A stretch of DNA of 38,420 nucleotides. Source: Mycetocola sp. (GTDB lineage: Bacteria > Actinomycetota > Actinomycetes > Actinomycetales > Microbacteriaceae). The stretch covers positions 1 to 38,420 of the forward strand of contig NZ_JAODMP010000069.1 of NCBI RefSeq assembly GCF_025464835.1. The letters run 5' to 3'. The position numbers and the translations under genes are program-made. The first letter of the stretch is position 1. The number at the start of each line of letters is the position of its first letter. Below the pieces are notes generated by a model. It was not told where the DNA came from. It worked only from the letters and a program-made list of their open reading frames with translations, and made no database searches. This document shows positions 29,996 through 38,420 of the stretch, in pieces.

Positions 29996-31507
29996 ATGAG
30001 TACAGCCATCGTCGAACTCCTCGGCGCGTCCAAGCGCTTCGGAGGAACCCAGGCCCTCAACGGTGTCGACCTGACGCTTCGCAAGGGAGAGGTGCACGCG
30101 CTCGTCGGCGAGAACGGTGCGGGTAAGTCCACCTTGGGCAAGATTGTGGCCGGGCTCTACGCCCCGGACAGCGGCGAACTTCGGGTTGACGGCGTACCCG
30201 TTTCCCGGTGGGACCCGATCCGTGCTCAACGAGCAGGCATCGTGATGATCGCCCAGGAGCTCTCCCTTGTGTCGCAACTGACCGTTGAGCAGAACGTCTT
30301 CCTCGGGGCTGAAAGTTCGCGGCTCGGTGTACTGAAGCGAGGCACGACAGATCGTTTTCGCGCGCTTCTGGAACTCGCCGAATTCGACCTCGACCCGAAA
30401 GCCCCGGTGGGGACTCTCAGTATCGCCCAGCAGCAGAAGGTGGAGATCATGAGAGCCTTGGCCCGGAAGGCCCGGGTGATCGTGATGGACGAGCCCACCT
30501 CCTCCCTCACCGCACACGAGACCGCACAACTGCACACCCTCATCCGCGGGCTTCGCGAGCAGAACCGCAGCATCGTCTACGTTTCGCACTTTCTCGACGC
30601 CGTCCTCGAGGTGGCCGACACGGTGACGATCATGCGCGACGGCGTCCGCGTCCGTACCGCACCAGCCGCGCAGGAGACGAAGAGCTCGATGGTGGAGGGT
30701 ATGCTCGGGCGCGAACTCTCCGTCACCTTCCCCCCGCGCCGACCATCAGTGAACGAATCGGTGCCGCCGCTGCTGACGCTCGAGGGAGTGACGACGGCGG
30801 CGGCGCACGACATCTCCCTGCAGATCCGGCCGGGCGAGATCGTCGGCCTGCTCGGCCTCGTCGGCTCCGGTCGCAGCGAGATCGCCCGAGCGATCGCCGG
30901 CGCAGACCCGATCACCGGCGGCAGGATGATCTATCGGGGGACAGAGGTGTCCCGATGGAACACCCGCAAGGCCATCGCCTCCGGTGTCGTCATGGTCCCG
31001 GAGGACCGCCACGCGCAGGGCCTCGTCCTGGAGCGCAGCGTGAAAGAGAACATCTCCCTCGCCTTCCTGGACCGGTTTTCCACGCTCGGTGTCATCTCAT
31101 CCCGCCGCGAACGTGCCGGGGCCCAGGAACTCGCCGATGCACTCAGCATGCGTCCGCCGCGCATCGGCCTCGACGTCGGCGGGTTGTCCGGCGGCAACCA
31201 GCAGAAGGCCCTGCTGGGCAAGTGGCTCGTCGGGGAACCGGACGTCGTGATCCTGGACGAGCCGACCCGTGGCGTGGACATCGGCGCCAAAGCGACCATC
31301 TACCGACTCATCGCCGACCTCGCCGAGCGCGGTGTCGGAGTGCTCCTCATCTCCTCCGAGCACGAGGAGGTCCTTGCGCTGAGCACCCGCGCTCACACCG
31401 TCAGTGGCGGAACCATCGTCGGGGAGATCGACCCGGCGACGCTCGGCGTTTCGGACCTGCTCGCTCACCTCTTTTCCGTCGACCTGACCATCGGAGCCAC
31501 CGCATGA
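29996..31507 (+). CDS. ABC transporter ATPase with two nucleotide-binding domains, RbsA-like
   Basis: A 503-residue double ABC ATPase of the ribose/galactose-type importers. Domain 1 has Walker A GENGAGKST, signature LSIAQQQKVEIMRAL and Walker B VIVMDEPTSSL. Domain 2 has the degenerate Walker A GLVGSGRSE, signature LSGGNQQKALLGKWL and Walker B VVILDEPTRGVDIG. The weak second P-loop is normal for RbsA/MglA proteins. The ATG at 29996 is chosen because homology begins at once; an in-frame start 105 nt earlier overlaps the substrate-binding gene. The permease start overlaps the stop as ATGA. Confidence 0.92.
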   Translation: MSTAIVELLGASKRFGGTQALNGVDLTLRKGEVHALVGENGAGKSTLGKIVAGLYAPDSGELRVDGVPVSRWDPIRAQRAGIVMIAQELSLVSQLTVEQNVFLGAESSRLGVLKRGTTDRFRALLELAEFDLDPKAPVGTLSIAQQQKVEIMRALARKARVIVMDEPTSSLTAHETAQLHTLIRGLREQNRSIVYVSHFLDAVLEVADTVTIMRDGVRVRTAPAAQETKSSMVEGMLGRELSVTFPPRRPSVNESVPPLLTLEGVTTAAAHDISLQIRPGEIVGLLGLVGSGRSEIARAIAGADPITGGRMIYRGTEVSRWNTRKAIASGVVMVPEDRHAQGLVLERSVKENISLAFLDRFSTLGVISSRRERAGAQELADALSMRPPRIGLDVGGLSGGNQQKALLGKWLVGEPDVVILDEPTRGVDIGAKATIYRLIADLAERGVGVLLISSEHEEVLALSTRAHTVSGGTIVGEIDPATLGVSDLLAHLFSVDLTIGATA

Positions 31508-32484
31508 CAACCGCAACGGCCACACCCACCCGCATCTCCCGGATCACCCCTGCTTCGGCGCTCCTCTTCCTGCGCGACTACGCCGTGCTCGTCCTGCTGG
31601 GGATCATCCTTCTGGTCCTGGCCATTGCGACGCCGTCCTTCTTCACCTTCGCGAACATCGTCAACATCCTCAATCAAAACGCTCCGCTCGCGATCATTGC
31701 CGTCGCGGGAACCTTCGTGATCATCTCAGGATCGTTCGATCTCTCCACAGCTGCCATCTACGCAGTGTGCAGTGTCGCGGCCGCCTGGGTCGCGGTCGCC
31801 TCGGGCAGCGTGGTCCTCGCCCTTCTGATGCCGCCAGTCATCGGGATGCTGCTCGGCGCTTTCAACGGCTTCAGCGTGACCGTGCTGCGCGTGCACTCAT
31901 TCCTCGCAACGCTCGCGTCCAGCCTGATCTTCAAGGCGATCGCTGTGCTGATCACCGGCGGTGCCCTGATCTCGGTCCCGCTCGACGGGTTCTCCGAACT
32001 CGGCCGCGGCCGCATCGGTGGGGTCTTCTACTCGGTGATCATCCTCTTCATCTTTATCGCGGTGATGTGGTTCGTGCTCAACGGCACCGTCTACGGCCGC
32101 CACGTCTTCGCGGTGGGAGGCAACCAGGACGCCGCACAGCTGTCCGGCGTCTCCGTCGACCGGATCAAGGTCGCTGTCTTCGCCGTCAGCGGACTCGCGG
32201 CGGGGATCGCGGCATCGATCGGTGTGTCACGCATCGCGTCCGGCCAGCCACAGGCCGGCGAGGGCCTCGAGCTGGCCGCGATCGCCGCCATCATCCTCGG
32301 CGGCACCAGCATCAACGGCGGAATGGGAGCCGTCTGGCGCTCAGTCGCCGGCGTCTTCCTCATCGCGCTGATCGGCAACGGGTTCGACATCCTCGGTTTC
32401 AACCCGCAGCTCAAGAACCTCGTCACCGGCGTCATCATCCTCGCCGCCGTCGCGCTTGCCGCCGTCGGTGTCAAGCGCCGCTGA
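31504..32484 (+). CDS. ABC transporter permease, RbsC-like
   Basis: A 326-residue membrane permease of the BPD_transp_2 family with about ten helices. Typical segments are FANIVNILNQNAPLAIIAVA, GSFDLSTAAIYAVCSVAAAW, and the cytoplasmic coupling motif GRHVFAVGGNQDAAQLSGVS, followed by AAIIILGGTSINGG-like sequence (AAIILGGTSINGG). With the preceding ATPase and lipoprotein it forms one importer. The ATG at 31504 overlaps the ATPase stop (ATGA). Confidence 0.92.
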   Translation: MTTATATPTRISRITPASALLFLRDYAVLVLLGIILLVLAIATPSFFTFANIVNILNQNAPLAIIAVAGTFVIISGSFDLSTAAIYAVCSVAAAWVAVASGSVVLALLMPPVIGMLLGAFNGFSVTVLRVHSFLATLASSLIFKAIAVLITGGALISVPLDGFSELGRGRIGGVFYSVIILFIFIAVMWFVLNGTVYGRHVFAVGGNQDAAQLSGVSVDRIKVAVFAVSGLAAGIAASIGVSRIASGQPQAGEGLELAAIAAIILGGTSINGGMGAVWRSVAGVFLIALIGNGFDILGFNPQLKNLVTGVIILAAVALAAVGVKRR

Positions 32485-32539
32485 TCGAGCGCGGCCACAG
32501 CCGCGTCATCCTTTTCCCGTTCCCCAGAAAGGCTCCCTC

Positions 32540-34624
32540 ATGTCCGAAAAAGTTCGCGTCGCCATCGATGTCGGAGGCACGTTCACCGACGTGGTCAAGC
32601 TCACACCCGCGACTGGAGCGATTCGCTTCGAAAAGGTGCCGACCACCCCGAGCGCCCCGACGGAGGGCGTGCTCGCGGGATTCGACAAGGCTGAGGCCGA
32701 CACCGCCGACATCGCGATGTTCAACCACGGCACCACGCTCGGCCTCAACGCCCTGCTCACCCGGACCGGTGCCCGTACGGCCATCGTCTCCACCCGCGGG
32801 TTCCGTGACGTCTACCTGCTCGGTCGCACCGACCGTAAGGAGATGTACGCCATGACCTACCGCAAGCCCGCCGCGCTGGTGGAACGGAGCGACACCTTCG
32901 AGGTCACGGAACGCAGCTACTTCGACGGCACCATCGCCACACCTCTCGACGAAGCGGACGCTCGTGAGGTCGCCGCCCGCATCGCCGCCGGCGGCTACGC
33001 CTCAGTGGCCGTCGCCTTCCTGCATTCGTACGCCAACCCCGCGCACGAAACACGCATGCGGGAAATCCTGCAGGAAGTCGCCCCAGGCGTCCACGTGACC
33101 CTGTCGCACGAGCTCGCCCGTGAGTATCGCGAATACGAACGCACCTCCACCGCCGTGCTTGACGCGTACATCAAGCCCATCGTCCGCGGTTATCTGGAGG
33201 CGCTCGAGGGCAACCTCGAGGGCAGCGGATTCGCCGGTCGCTTCCTGATGTCGCGCTCCGGCGGTGGCGCGATGACCGCTGCTGCCGCAAAGGAGCAGCC
33301 GGTCAACCTCATTCTCTCTGGCCCGGCCGGTGGCGTGATCGGCGCTGCTGCCATCTCCAAACTTTTCGGAACGCCGAACCTGATCACGATCGACATGGGC
33401 GGCACGAGCCTTGACGCGTCACTCGTGCTCGACCACGAACCGTTGCGCTACCAGGGTGCTGAATTCGAGGGTCTCCCGATCACGACGCCGTCGCTCAACA
33501 TCCACACCATCGGAGCTGGTGGGGGCTCCCTCGCCTACCTCGACGACGCCGGCGCTTTGCAGGTGGGCCCGCAGAGCGCGGGCGCGATGCCCGGGCCGGC
33601 CTCATACGGCCGCGGCGGAACCCAGCCCACCTTCACCGACGCCGCCCTCGCAGTCGGGTATCTCGGCTCCGACACCCCGCTGGGTGGATCCCTGGTACTC
33701 GACGAGTCGCTTGCCCTGAAGGCCCTCGAGCCAATCGCCGATCAGCTCGGCATGAGCGCCCGTTCCCTTGCCCGCGGCATGCTGCGCATCTCCTCGACCA
33801 AGATCACCGGCGCCGTCCGCGGCATCACTGTCGAACTCGGCCTTGACCCGAAGGAGTTCGCCCTGCTCAGCTTCGGGGGCGGGGGCGGGCTCGTCGCCGT
33901 GGACGTCGCACGCGAGCTGAGTATCCCCACCGTCATCGTGCCGCCCGGACAGGGCGCGTTCTCAGCGCTCGGCATGCTGATGGCCGATGTCCAGCACGAC
34001 TTCGCGCGCACCTCCGTCACTCCACTGGCAAACCTCGACGCCGGGTCGATCGAAGCTTCGTTCCAGGAGCTCGAGGCAGAGGCGATCACGGCACTCGAGG
34101 CGGAGGGCTTCGGGAAGCCGGAACGCCGCCTCACCCGCACCATCGACGTCCGCTACGCCGGCCAGGAGCATGCCGTGACGGTCGCGTACCCGGAGACGAC
34201 CGGCAACTTCGCAGAGATCGTCGCCGAACGCTTCGCGCAGCTGCACGAGCGCCAGTACGGCCACATCATGAGCGACCCGGTCGAGGTGACGACGCTGCGT
34301 CTGCGGGGCATCGGCATCATCGACAAACCGTCGCTTCCCACCGTTCCCGAGCGCCGGGAGGGCGCGCCCACCCGCTTGGGTTCCCGCGTCGTGCATCTCG
34401 CCGACGGTGTCCAGTCCGTTTACAGCCTGTACTCCCGCGAGCAACTCCTTGCCGGGGACAGCATCCACGGCCCCGCCGTAATCACCGAGCACACCGCCAC
34501 CACGGTGATCCATGAGGGCGACCTGCTCACCGTCGGCAGTTACGGCGAGCTCGTCGTCGCCATCCTGGCCGACTCCCCCGCATCCCCATCCGAATCCACT
34601 CTTCTTGAGGAGGTCGCCCGATGA
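32540..34624 (+). CDS. hyuA: Hydantoinase/oxoprolinase family protein, HyuA-type subunit
   Basis: A 694-residue HyuA-type ATP-dependent amidohydrolase or carboxylase subunit (N-methylhydantoinase A/OXP family). The N-terminal actin-like ATP-binding core begins VAIDVGGTFTDVVKL and continues with FNHGTTLGLNALLTRTGA. Further on are LSGPAGGVIGAA, ITIDMGGTSLDASLV and LLSFGGGGGLVAVDVARELS. Members open cyclic amides (5-oxoproline, hydantoins) or carboxylate ketones. The ATG at 32540 follows AGAAAGG. It is co-transcribed with the HyuB-type partner (ATGA overlap). The substrate is not readable from sequence. Confidence 0.9.
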   Translation: MSEKVRVAIDVGGTFTDVVKLTPATGAIRFEKVPTTPSAPTEGVLAGFDKAEADTADIAMFNHGTTLGLNALLTRTGARTAIVSTRGFRDVYLLGRTDRKEMYAMTYRKPAALVERSDTFEVTERSYFDGTIATPLDEADAREVAARIAAGGYASVAVAFLHSYANPAHETRMREILQEVAPGVHVTLSHELAREYREYERTSTAVLDAYIKPIVRGYLEALEGNLEGSGFAGRFLMSRSGGGAMTAAAAKEQPVNLILSGPAGGVIGAAAISKLFGTPNLITIDMGGTSLDASLVLDHEPLRYQGAEFEGLPITTPSLNIHTIGAGGGSLAYLDDAGALQVGPQSAGAMPGPASYGRGGTQPTFTDAALAVGYLGSDTPLGGSLVLDESLALKALEPIADQLGMSARSLARGMLRISSTKITGAVRGITVELGLDPKEFALLSFGGGGGLVAVDVARELSIPTVIVPPGQGAFSALGMLMADVQHDFARTSVTPLANLDAGSIEASFQELEAEAITALEAEGFGKPERRLTRTIDVRYAGQEHAVTVAYPETTGNFAEIVAERFAQLHERQYGHIMSDPVEVTTLRLRGIGIIDKPSLPTVPERREGAPTRLGSRVVHLADGVQSVYSLYSREQLLAGDSIHGPAVITEHTATTVIHEGDLLTVGSYGELVVAILADSPASPSESTLLEEVAR

Positions 34625-36342
34625 GCGACGCCATCACCACCGAGGTCATCCGCCACGGGCTGCTCGCAGCGGCCTCCGAAATGGCGACGAACCTGTGCCG
34701 CACCGCCTACAACACCGTGGTTTACGAGATCCACGATTACGGCATCGGCATTCACAACGTCAACGGCGACGTGGTCGCGGATGCTCCGGGCATCGCCATC
34801 TTCACCCGGGGCAACGACTACGGCATCAAGAAGGCCGTGGAGTTTCTCGGCGAGGACGCCATGGGCGAGGGGGATGTTTTCCTGCTCAACTACCCGTACT
34901 GGTCGTCGGCTCACGCGCTGGACACGCTCGTTTTCGCCCCGATCCGCTCCAGGCAGGGCCAGTTGATCGGCTACGCGTCCTGCCGGATCCACGTGCTCGA
35001 CCTGATGCAGAAGGACGCCGGCTACGTGCTCGACTCCACCGACATGTACCAGGAGGGCATCTTCTTCCCCGGCACGCGGCTGTACAAGGGCGGTGAATCC
35101 TGCGAGGACACCTTCAACATCATCCGCTTCAACAGCCGGATGCCGAAGCACACCATCGGCGACCTGCAGGCGCAGGTCTCGGCCTGTTACGCAGGCGTGC
35201 AGCGCACGCGAGAACTTGCGGACAAGTATGGCGTCGAGACGCTGACCACGGCGATGGAGACGATCAACGCGCACGGTGAGAAGCTCGCCAGGCTTGCCCT
35301 GGCGAAACTGCCGAAGGGCACCTGGCACGCCACCGATTTCATCGACAGCGACGGCATCGACCGGGACACCCCGGTGAAGATCGATGCCAAGGTCACCATC
35401 ACCGACGACGAGTTCATCGTCGACTGGAGTGAGAGCGCCTACGGCGTGAAGGGGCCGATCAACCTGCCGCCGGGGCAGACCGAAGCGCTGTGTTCGCTGG
35501 TCTTCAAGTCACTCACAACACCGGACTCCCCCGTCGTCGCCGGCAACTTCGCCCCATTGCGGGTGATCACCCGCGAAGGCAGCGTGATGCACGCTGTCCC
35601 GCCCATGCCGACGTTCACGCTGTGGACCGGGCTGCTCGCCGGCGAGGTGGTCTACAAGGCGCTGGCTCAGGGCATGCCGGAGCTGATCCCTGCCTCCTCC
35701 GGCGGAGACGTCAGCTCGATGATGGGCCTCGGTGTGAACCCGCGCACCGGAGAAGCCTGGCTCGAGGCCACCAACGAGGCCGTCGGGTTCGGCGGCCACT
35801 CGGGAGGCGACGGCGAGGACGGCATCATGCACTTCAGCGAGCCGGGTTGCCGCAACAACCCGGTCGAAGTGCTTGAGACCAAATCCCCGATGATCATCGA
35901 CTCCTACGGCTACCGCCCCGACTCTGCCGGGGCCGGTAAGCACCGCGGCGGTGTTGGCGTGAGCCGCGTCTACCGTTTCACCGCCGACTCGGTCGGCATC
36001 GGGCTGGTCTACAAGACCACGTCGCCGCCGTGGGCTGTCGGCGGGGGCCGGGAGGCCCTGCCGAACGGCATGACCATCAACCGCGGCACGTCGGCGGAGC
36101 GCTCCGGTTCCGGCAATTACAACAAGCTCGCCGCTGGCGAGACGCTGGACAACAGCACAGGGGGTGGCGGCGGATGGGGCAACCCGTTCGAGCGCGACCC
36201 GAATGCCGTAGCGAAGGATGTGCGCAACGGTTTCGTAAGCGCGGGGGCTGCCGCTGAGCAATACGGTGTCGTCGTGGATCCGGTCACCTTCGCGGTCGAT
36301 GAGGAAGCCACGTCCGGCCTGCGCTCCGGAGCGAGAGCGTGA
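34621..36342 (+). CDS. hyuB: Hydantoinase/oxoprolinase family protein, HyuB-type subunit
   Basis: A 573-residue HyuB-type subunit, working as a complex with HyuA. Family features are ITTEVIRHGLLAAASEMATN at the start, FTRGNDYGIKKAV, GDVFLLNYPYWSSAHALDT, IGDLQAQVSACYAG and the C-terminal GGVGVSRVYRF and TGGGGGWGNPFERDP. In 5-oxoprolinase, HyuA- and HyuB-like parts are fused in one chain of about 1,280 residues; here they are separate, as in N-methylhydantoinases and acetophenone or acetone carboxylase relatives. The start overlaps hyuA (ATGA) and the stop overlaps the amidohydrolase gene (GTGA). Confidence 0.9.
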   Translation: MSDAITTEVIRHGLLAAASEMATNLCRTAYNTVVYEIHDYGIGIHNVNGDVVADAPGIAIFTRGNDYGIKKAVEFLGEDAMGEGDVFLLNYPYWSSAHALDTLVFAPIRSRQGQLIGYASCRIHVLDLMQKDAGYVLDSTDMYQEGIFFPGTRLYKGGESCEDTFNIIRFNSRMPKHTIGDLQAQVSACYAGVQRTRELADKYGVETLTTAMETINAHGEKLARLALAKLPKGTWHATDFIDSDGIDRDTPVKIDAKVTITDDEFIVDWSESAYGVKGPINLPPGQTEALCSLVFKSLTTPDSPVVAGNFAPLRVITREGSVMHAVPPMPTFTLWTGLLAGEVVYKALAQGMPELIPASSGGDVSSMMGLGVNPRTGEAWLEATNEAVGFGGHSGGDGEDGIMHFSEPGCRNNPVEVLETKSPMIIDSYGYRPDSAGAGKHRGGVGVSRVYRFTADSVGIGLVYKTTSPPWAVGGGREALPNGMTINRGTSAERSGSGNYNKLAAGETLDNSTGGGGGWGNPFERDPNAVAKDVRNGFVSAGAAAEQYGVVVDPVTFAVDEEATSGLRSGARA

Positions 36343-37544
36343 CGGAAACGCTGGTTGTCCGCAACGCGCTCGTCTTCGACGGCGAGTCGGCCGAGGTCTC
36401 CGAGGCGTCCATCCGAATCGCCGACGGGCGCATCGTGGAACTGGGCAACGTCACCGGCGGGGCCGATCGTGTGATCGAGGCAGAAGGGCGGGTCGTCACA
36501 CCTGGGCTCCTCGACGCGCACTTCCACGCGTACGCGATCGCCCTGGACTCGGAGCCGATCGAGCAAGCCTTGCTCAGTTACGTCGCACTCGTCGGCCAGC
36601 ACCGACTGACCGATGCTCTGCGCCGGGGGTTCACGACGGTGCGTGACCCGGCCGGTGGAGACGCGGGACTGGCACGCGCGATCGACGAGGGCCATGTCCT
36701 GGCTCCGAGGTATCTTTTCATGGGATCGGCGCTCAGCCAGACCGGCGGCCACGGCGACTATCGGCATGCTGACAGCGACGTCTGCTTCCACGGCGGGCAC
36801 ACCGTCGATGTCGTCGACGGTCCGGATGCGTTGCGGGTCGCGGCGCGCGAGCGGTTGCGCAGCGGCGCCCACGCCATCAAAATCTTCACTTCGGGCGGGG
36901 TCGTCTCACCGACGGACCCGATCCGGAGGCCCCAGTACTCGGCGGAGGAGATTCGTGCCGTCGTCGACGAGGCACGTCGACGAGGCAGCTACGTCGCCGC
37001 TCACGCCTATTCGCCCGAGGCGATCGAGCATTCAGTGGTTAACGGGGTGCGCTCGATCGAGCATGGCAACCTGCTCGACGCGGTGACCGCACGGTTGATG
37101 GCCGAGCACGGCGCCATCCTGGTGCCGACGCTTGGCGCATATGACGCTATGGAGCGTCTCGGCGACGAGCTGGGGCTCTCGACGGTCGCCAAGTCGAAGA
37201 ACCGGGAGGTTCTGGCCGCCGGTCGTGACGCGGTGCGGCACGCCCACGAGGCGGGCGTGGTCGTCGGTTTCGGCTCGGACAACATGGGCGCGCTTGTTTC
37301 GGAGCAGCTCGTCGGTGTGCGACTGCTTGCTGAGGCATCCTCCAATCTCGAGGCGCTGCGCTCCCTGACCAGCCGCAACGCCCTTCTGATGCAGCGCGAC
37401 GACCTCGGTCGCATCGCTGTGGGAGCAGCCGGCGACCTCGTTCTGTGGTCGGGTAACCCACTCGAGGACATCGATGTGATCGCTGACCGGAACCGTGAGC
37501 GGACGGTCATCCTCGCCGGGGCTGTGGTGGGAGAAACTGCGTGA
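36339..37544 (+). CDS. Amidohydrolase, imidazolonepropionase/prolidase-like (cog1228)
   Basis: A 401-residue metal-dependent amidohydrolase. The HxH pair is DAHFHAY (about 61-63), the bridging Lys lies in AIKIFTSGGVV, and further His ligands lie in AAHAYSPEA and SIEHGN, with the catalytic Asp in GFGSDNMG. The SQTGGHGDYR segment resembles cog1228 members reported to cleave Xaa-Pro or related dipeptides, but imidazolone- and other ring-opening enzymes share the fold. No signal peptide, so cytoplasmic. The GTG start overlaps hyuB (GTGA) and the stop overlaps the ProC-like gene (GTGA). It probably acts after, or alongside, HyuAB on the imported compound. Confidence 0.88.
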   Translation: MTETLVVRNALVFDGESAEVSEASIRIADGRIVELGNVTGGADRVIEAEGRVVTPGLLDAHFHAYAIALDSEPIEQALLSYVALVGQHRLTDALRRGFTTVRDPAGGDAGLARAIDEGHVLAPRYLFMGSALSQTGGHGDYRHADSDVCFHGGHTVDVVDGPDALRVAARERLRSGAHAIKIFTSGGVVSPTDPIRRPQYSAEEIRAVVDEARRRGSYVAAHAYSPEAIEHSVVNGVRSIEHGNLLDAVTARLMAEHGAILVPTLGAYDAMERLGDELGLSTVAKSKNREVLAAGRDAVRHAHEAGVVVGFGSDNMGALVSEQLVGVRLLAEASSNLEALRSLTSRNALLMQRDDLGRIAVGAAGDLVLWSGNPLEDIDVIADRNRERTVILAGAVVGETA

Positions 37545-38362
37545 CCGCACCCCGTGTCGCCGTCCTTGGTGCTGGCTCCCTCGCCGGCGCCATGCTCTCC
37601 GGCTGGGAGCGAGCGGGAGTGGTGTTCGACTCGCTCGTCACCGTGAACCGCACGGCTGCGGGCGCTGCAGCCCTCGCCGGCAGGGGGACGGCGCTGTCCC
37701 TCGAATCGAATCCGGACGCCAACCGGGTGGCGGTTCGCGGCGCAGACATCGTGGTGATTGCGGTCAAGCCGTACATGATCGATGACCTGCTGCCGACGAT
37801 CGCGACTGCGCTGGCGCCAGGAGCAGTGGTGATTACCGTAGCTGCCGGCATCCGGAGCGAGCGCTTCCGCCCCGCACTGCCCCGATCGGTAGCGGTGATT
37901 CGCGCGATGCCCAACACTCCGTCTGCGGTCGGTCGCGGCGTCATCGGACTCGTCGCGGATCCCGCGGTGCCTGCCGAGGCGATGTTCGCGGCGCGTGCCC
38001 TGCTCGAGCCGCTCGGGGAGGTCGTCGAGGTGCCGGCCGATCAGCTCGACGGCATCGTGGCGATCTCGGGGTCTGGTCCTGCTTACGTCTTCCTGATGAT
38101 CGAGAAACTCGCATCAGCGGCGATCGCCCAGGGATTCGAACCGGGAACGGCGGCCTTGCTCGCCCGCCAGGTGTTCCTGGGTGCCGCCGAGCTGTTGGTT
38201 GCGTCGGGTGAGGACCCCGCTGAGTTGCGCCGACGGGTGACCAGCCCGAACGGAACGACGGAACGGGCGATCGCGGTCTTCCAGGCCGGGGGCCTTGACG
38301 ACCTGTTCGTGGCGGCGACGCAGGCCTGTCGGCAGCGGGCGCAAGAACTCGGTCGCGGCTAG
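37541..38362 (+). CDS. proC: Pyrroline-5-carboxylate reductase family protein
   Basis: A 273-residue ProC-family NAD(P)H-dependent imine reductase. The Rossmann motif is VAVLGAGSLAGAML (7-20, with Leu-Ala where GxGxMG has Met-Gly). Further are VVIAVKP, AMPNTPSAVGRG, ISGSGPAYVFLMIE (helices forming the imine/proline site) and the signature RRRVTSPNGTTERAI. The canonical enzyme makes proline from 1-pyrroline-5-carboxylate. Placement as last gene of a catabolic operon, rather than with proBA, suggests a second copy working on an imine derived from the imported compound. A hairpin follows. Confidence 0.88.
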   Translation: MTAPRVAVLGAGSLAGAMLSGWERAGVVFDSLVTVNRTAAGAAALAGRGTALSLESNPDANRVAVRGADIVVIAVKPYMIDDLLPTIATALAPGAVVITVAAGIRSERFRPALPRSVAVIRAMPNTPSAVGRGVIGLVADPAVPAEAMFAARALLEPLGEVVEVPADQLDGIVAISGSGPAYVFLMIEKLASAAIAQGFEPGTAALLARQVFLGAAELLVASGEDPAELRRRVTSPNGTTERAIAVFQAGGLDDLFVAATQACRQRAQELGRG

Positions 38363-38364
38363 CC

Positions 38365-38405
38365 CGGTGGTCGGGGTGCGCATAAGGCGACACCCCGCCG
38401 ACCGG
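38365..38405 (+). terminator. Candidate terminator of the catabolic operon
   Basis: GGTCGGGGTG (38369-38378) can pair with CACCCC (38391-38396) and GACC (38400-38403), giving a stem of ten pairs with a 3-nt bulge, directly after the proC-like stop. No T-tract is visible before the window ends. Confidence 0.35.
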
Positions 38406-38420
38406 ACACGAGCAGAACGG

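Noticed and set aside
28897-30141. Long minus-strand open frame across the substrate-binding protein gene
   Set aside because: The lipoprotein signal and fold are unambiguous on the plus strand.
31767-32855. Plus-strand open frame across the permease/hyuA junction
   Set aside because: It is arginine-rich and out of frame with both real genes; no ribosome binding site.
1-38420. Mobile elements, CRISPR arrays, tRNA or rRNA genes
   Set aside because: No transposase, integrase, terminal repeats, regularly spaced repeats or tRNA-like cloverleaf sequences were recognised on either strand.

Overview
The window is high-GC chromosomal DNA of an actinobacterium. Most likely it is a member of the Microbacteriaceae or a close Micrococcales relative. 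The evidence is the dense GC-rich coding with many GTG starts, the HU/CopD-CtaG/cysteine-poor ribosomal protein neighbourhood, a GH65/beta-phosphoglucomutase pair resembling the mycobacterial Rv3401/Rv3400 arrangement, and several genes that look leaderless. I saw no rRNA, tRNA, transposase, integrase or CRISPR array, so this looks like ordinary chromosome rather than a mobile island.

Layout. (1) 1-1983, minus strand: the end of a beta-ketoadipate operon, pcaI-pcaJ-pcaF, with pcaF cut by the window edge. (2) 2085-5244, minus: a GH65 disaccharide phosphorylase and its beta-phosphoglucomutase. (3) 5430-9081: a universal stress protein, a hypothetical protein, a membrane cluster (DUF4383, DUF2243, CtaG-like) and a DinB-like protein. 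(4) 9161-13177, minus: a lipoprotein of the serine beta-lactamase-like fold that lacks its nucleophile, then an operon of an LLM-class flavin oxidoreductase and a GH13 glucosidase/trehalose synthase-like enzyme. (5) 13503-16940, plus: a second DUF4383 protein, a polytopic membrane protein, heme oxygenase and a long-chain acyl-CoA ligase. (6) 16971-21529: a Pif1-like helicase, a membrane-anchored hypothetical protein and a CopD-CtaG fusion. (7) 21812-26839, minus: HU, S14, L33 and L28 (S14 and L33 without cysteine), then zur and znuBCA, with a perfect 15-bp palindrome that is a strong Zur-box candidate. (8) 26909-28246, plus: an M17 aminopeptidase sharing that control region. (9) 28514-38362, plus: an eight-gene catabolic operon made of an ABM-like small protein, an RbsB/RbsA/RbsC-type ABC importer, HyuA and HyuB (hydantoinase/oxoprolinase family), a cog1228-type amidohydrolase and a ProC homologue.

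How the genes work together. Block 7 is a zinc-homeostasis locus: importer, zinc sensor and ribosomal proteins that need little or no zinc. Block 9 reads as one regulated uptake-and-degradation pathway for an unidentified small cyclic amide, lactam or proline-related compound. It is the best candidate here for an undescribed system. Block 1 would funnel aromatic carbon to succinyl-CoA and acetyl-CoA. Translational coupling by ATGA/GTGA overlaps is widespread. At least seven genes carry a TANNNT-like hexamer 6-7 nt before the start codon, which points to leaderless transcripts.
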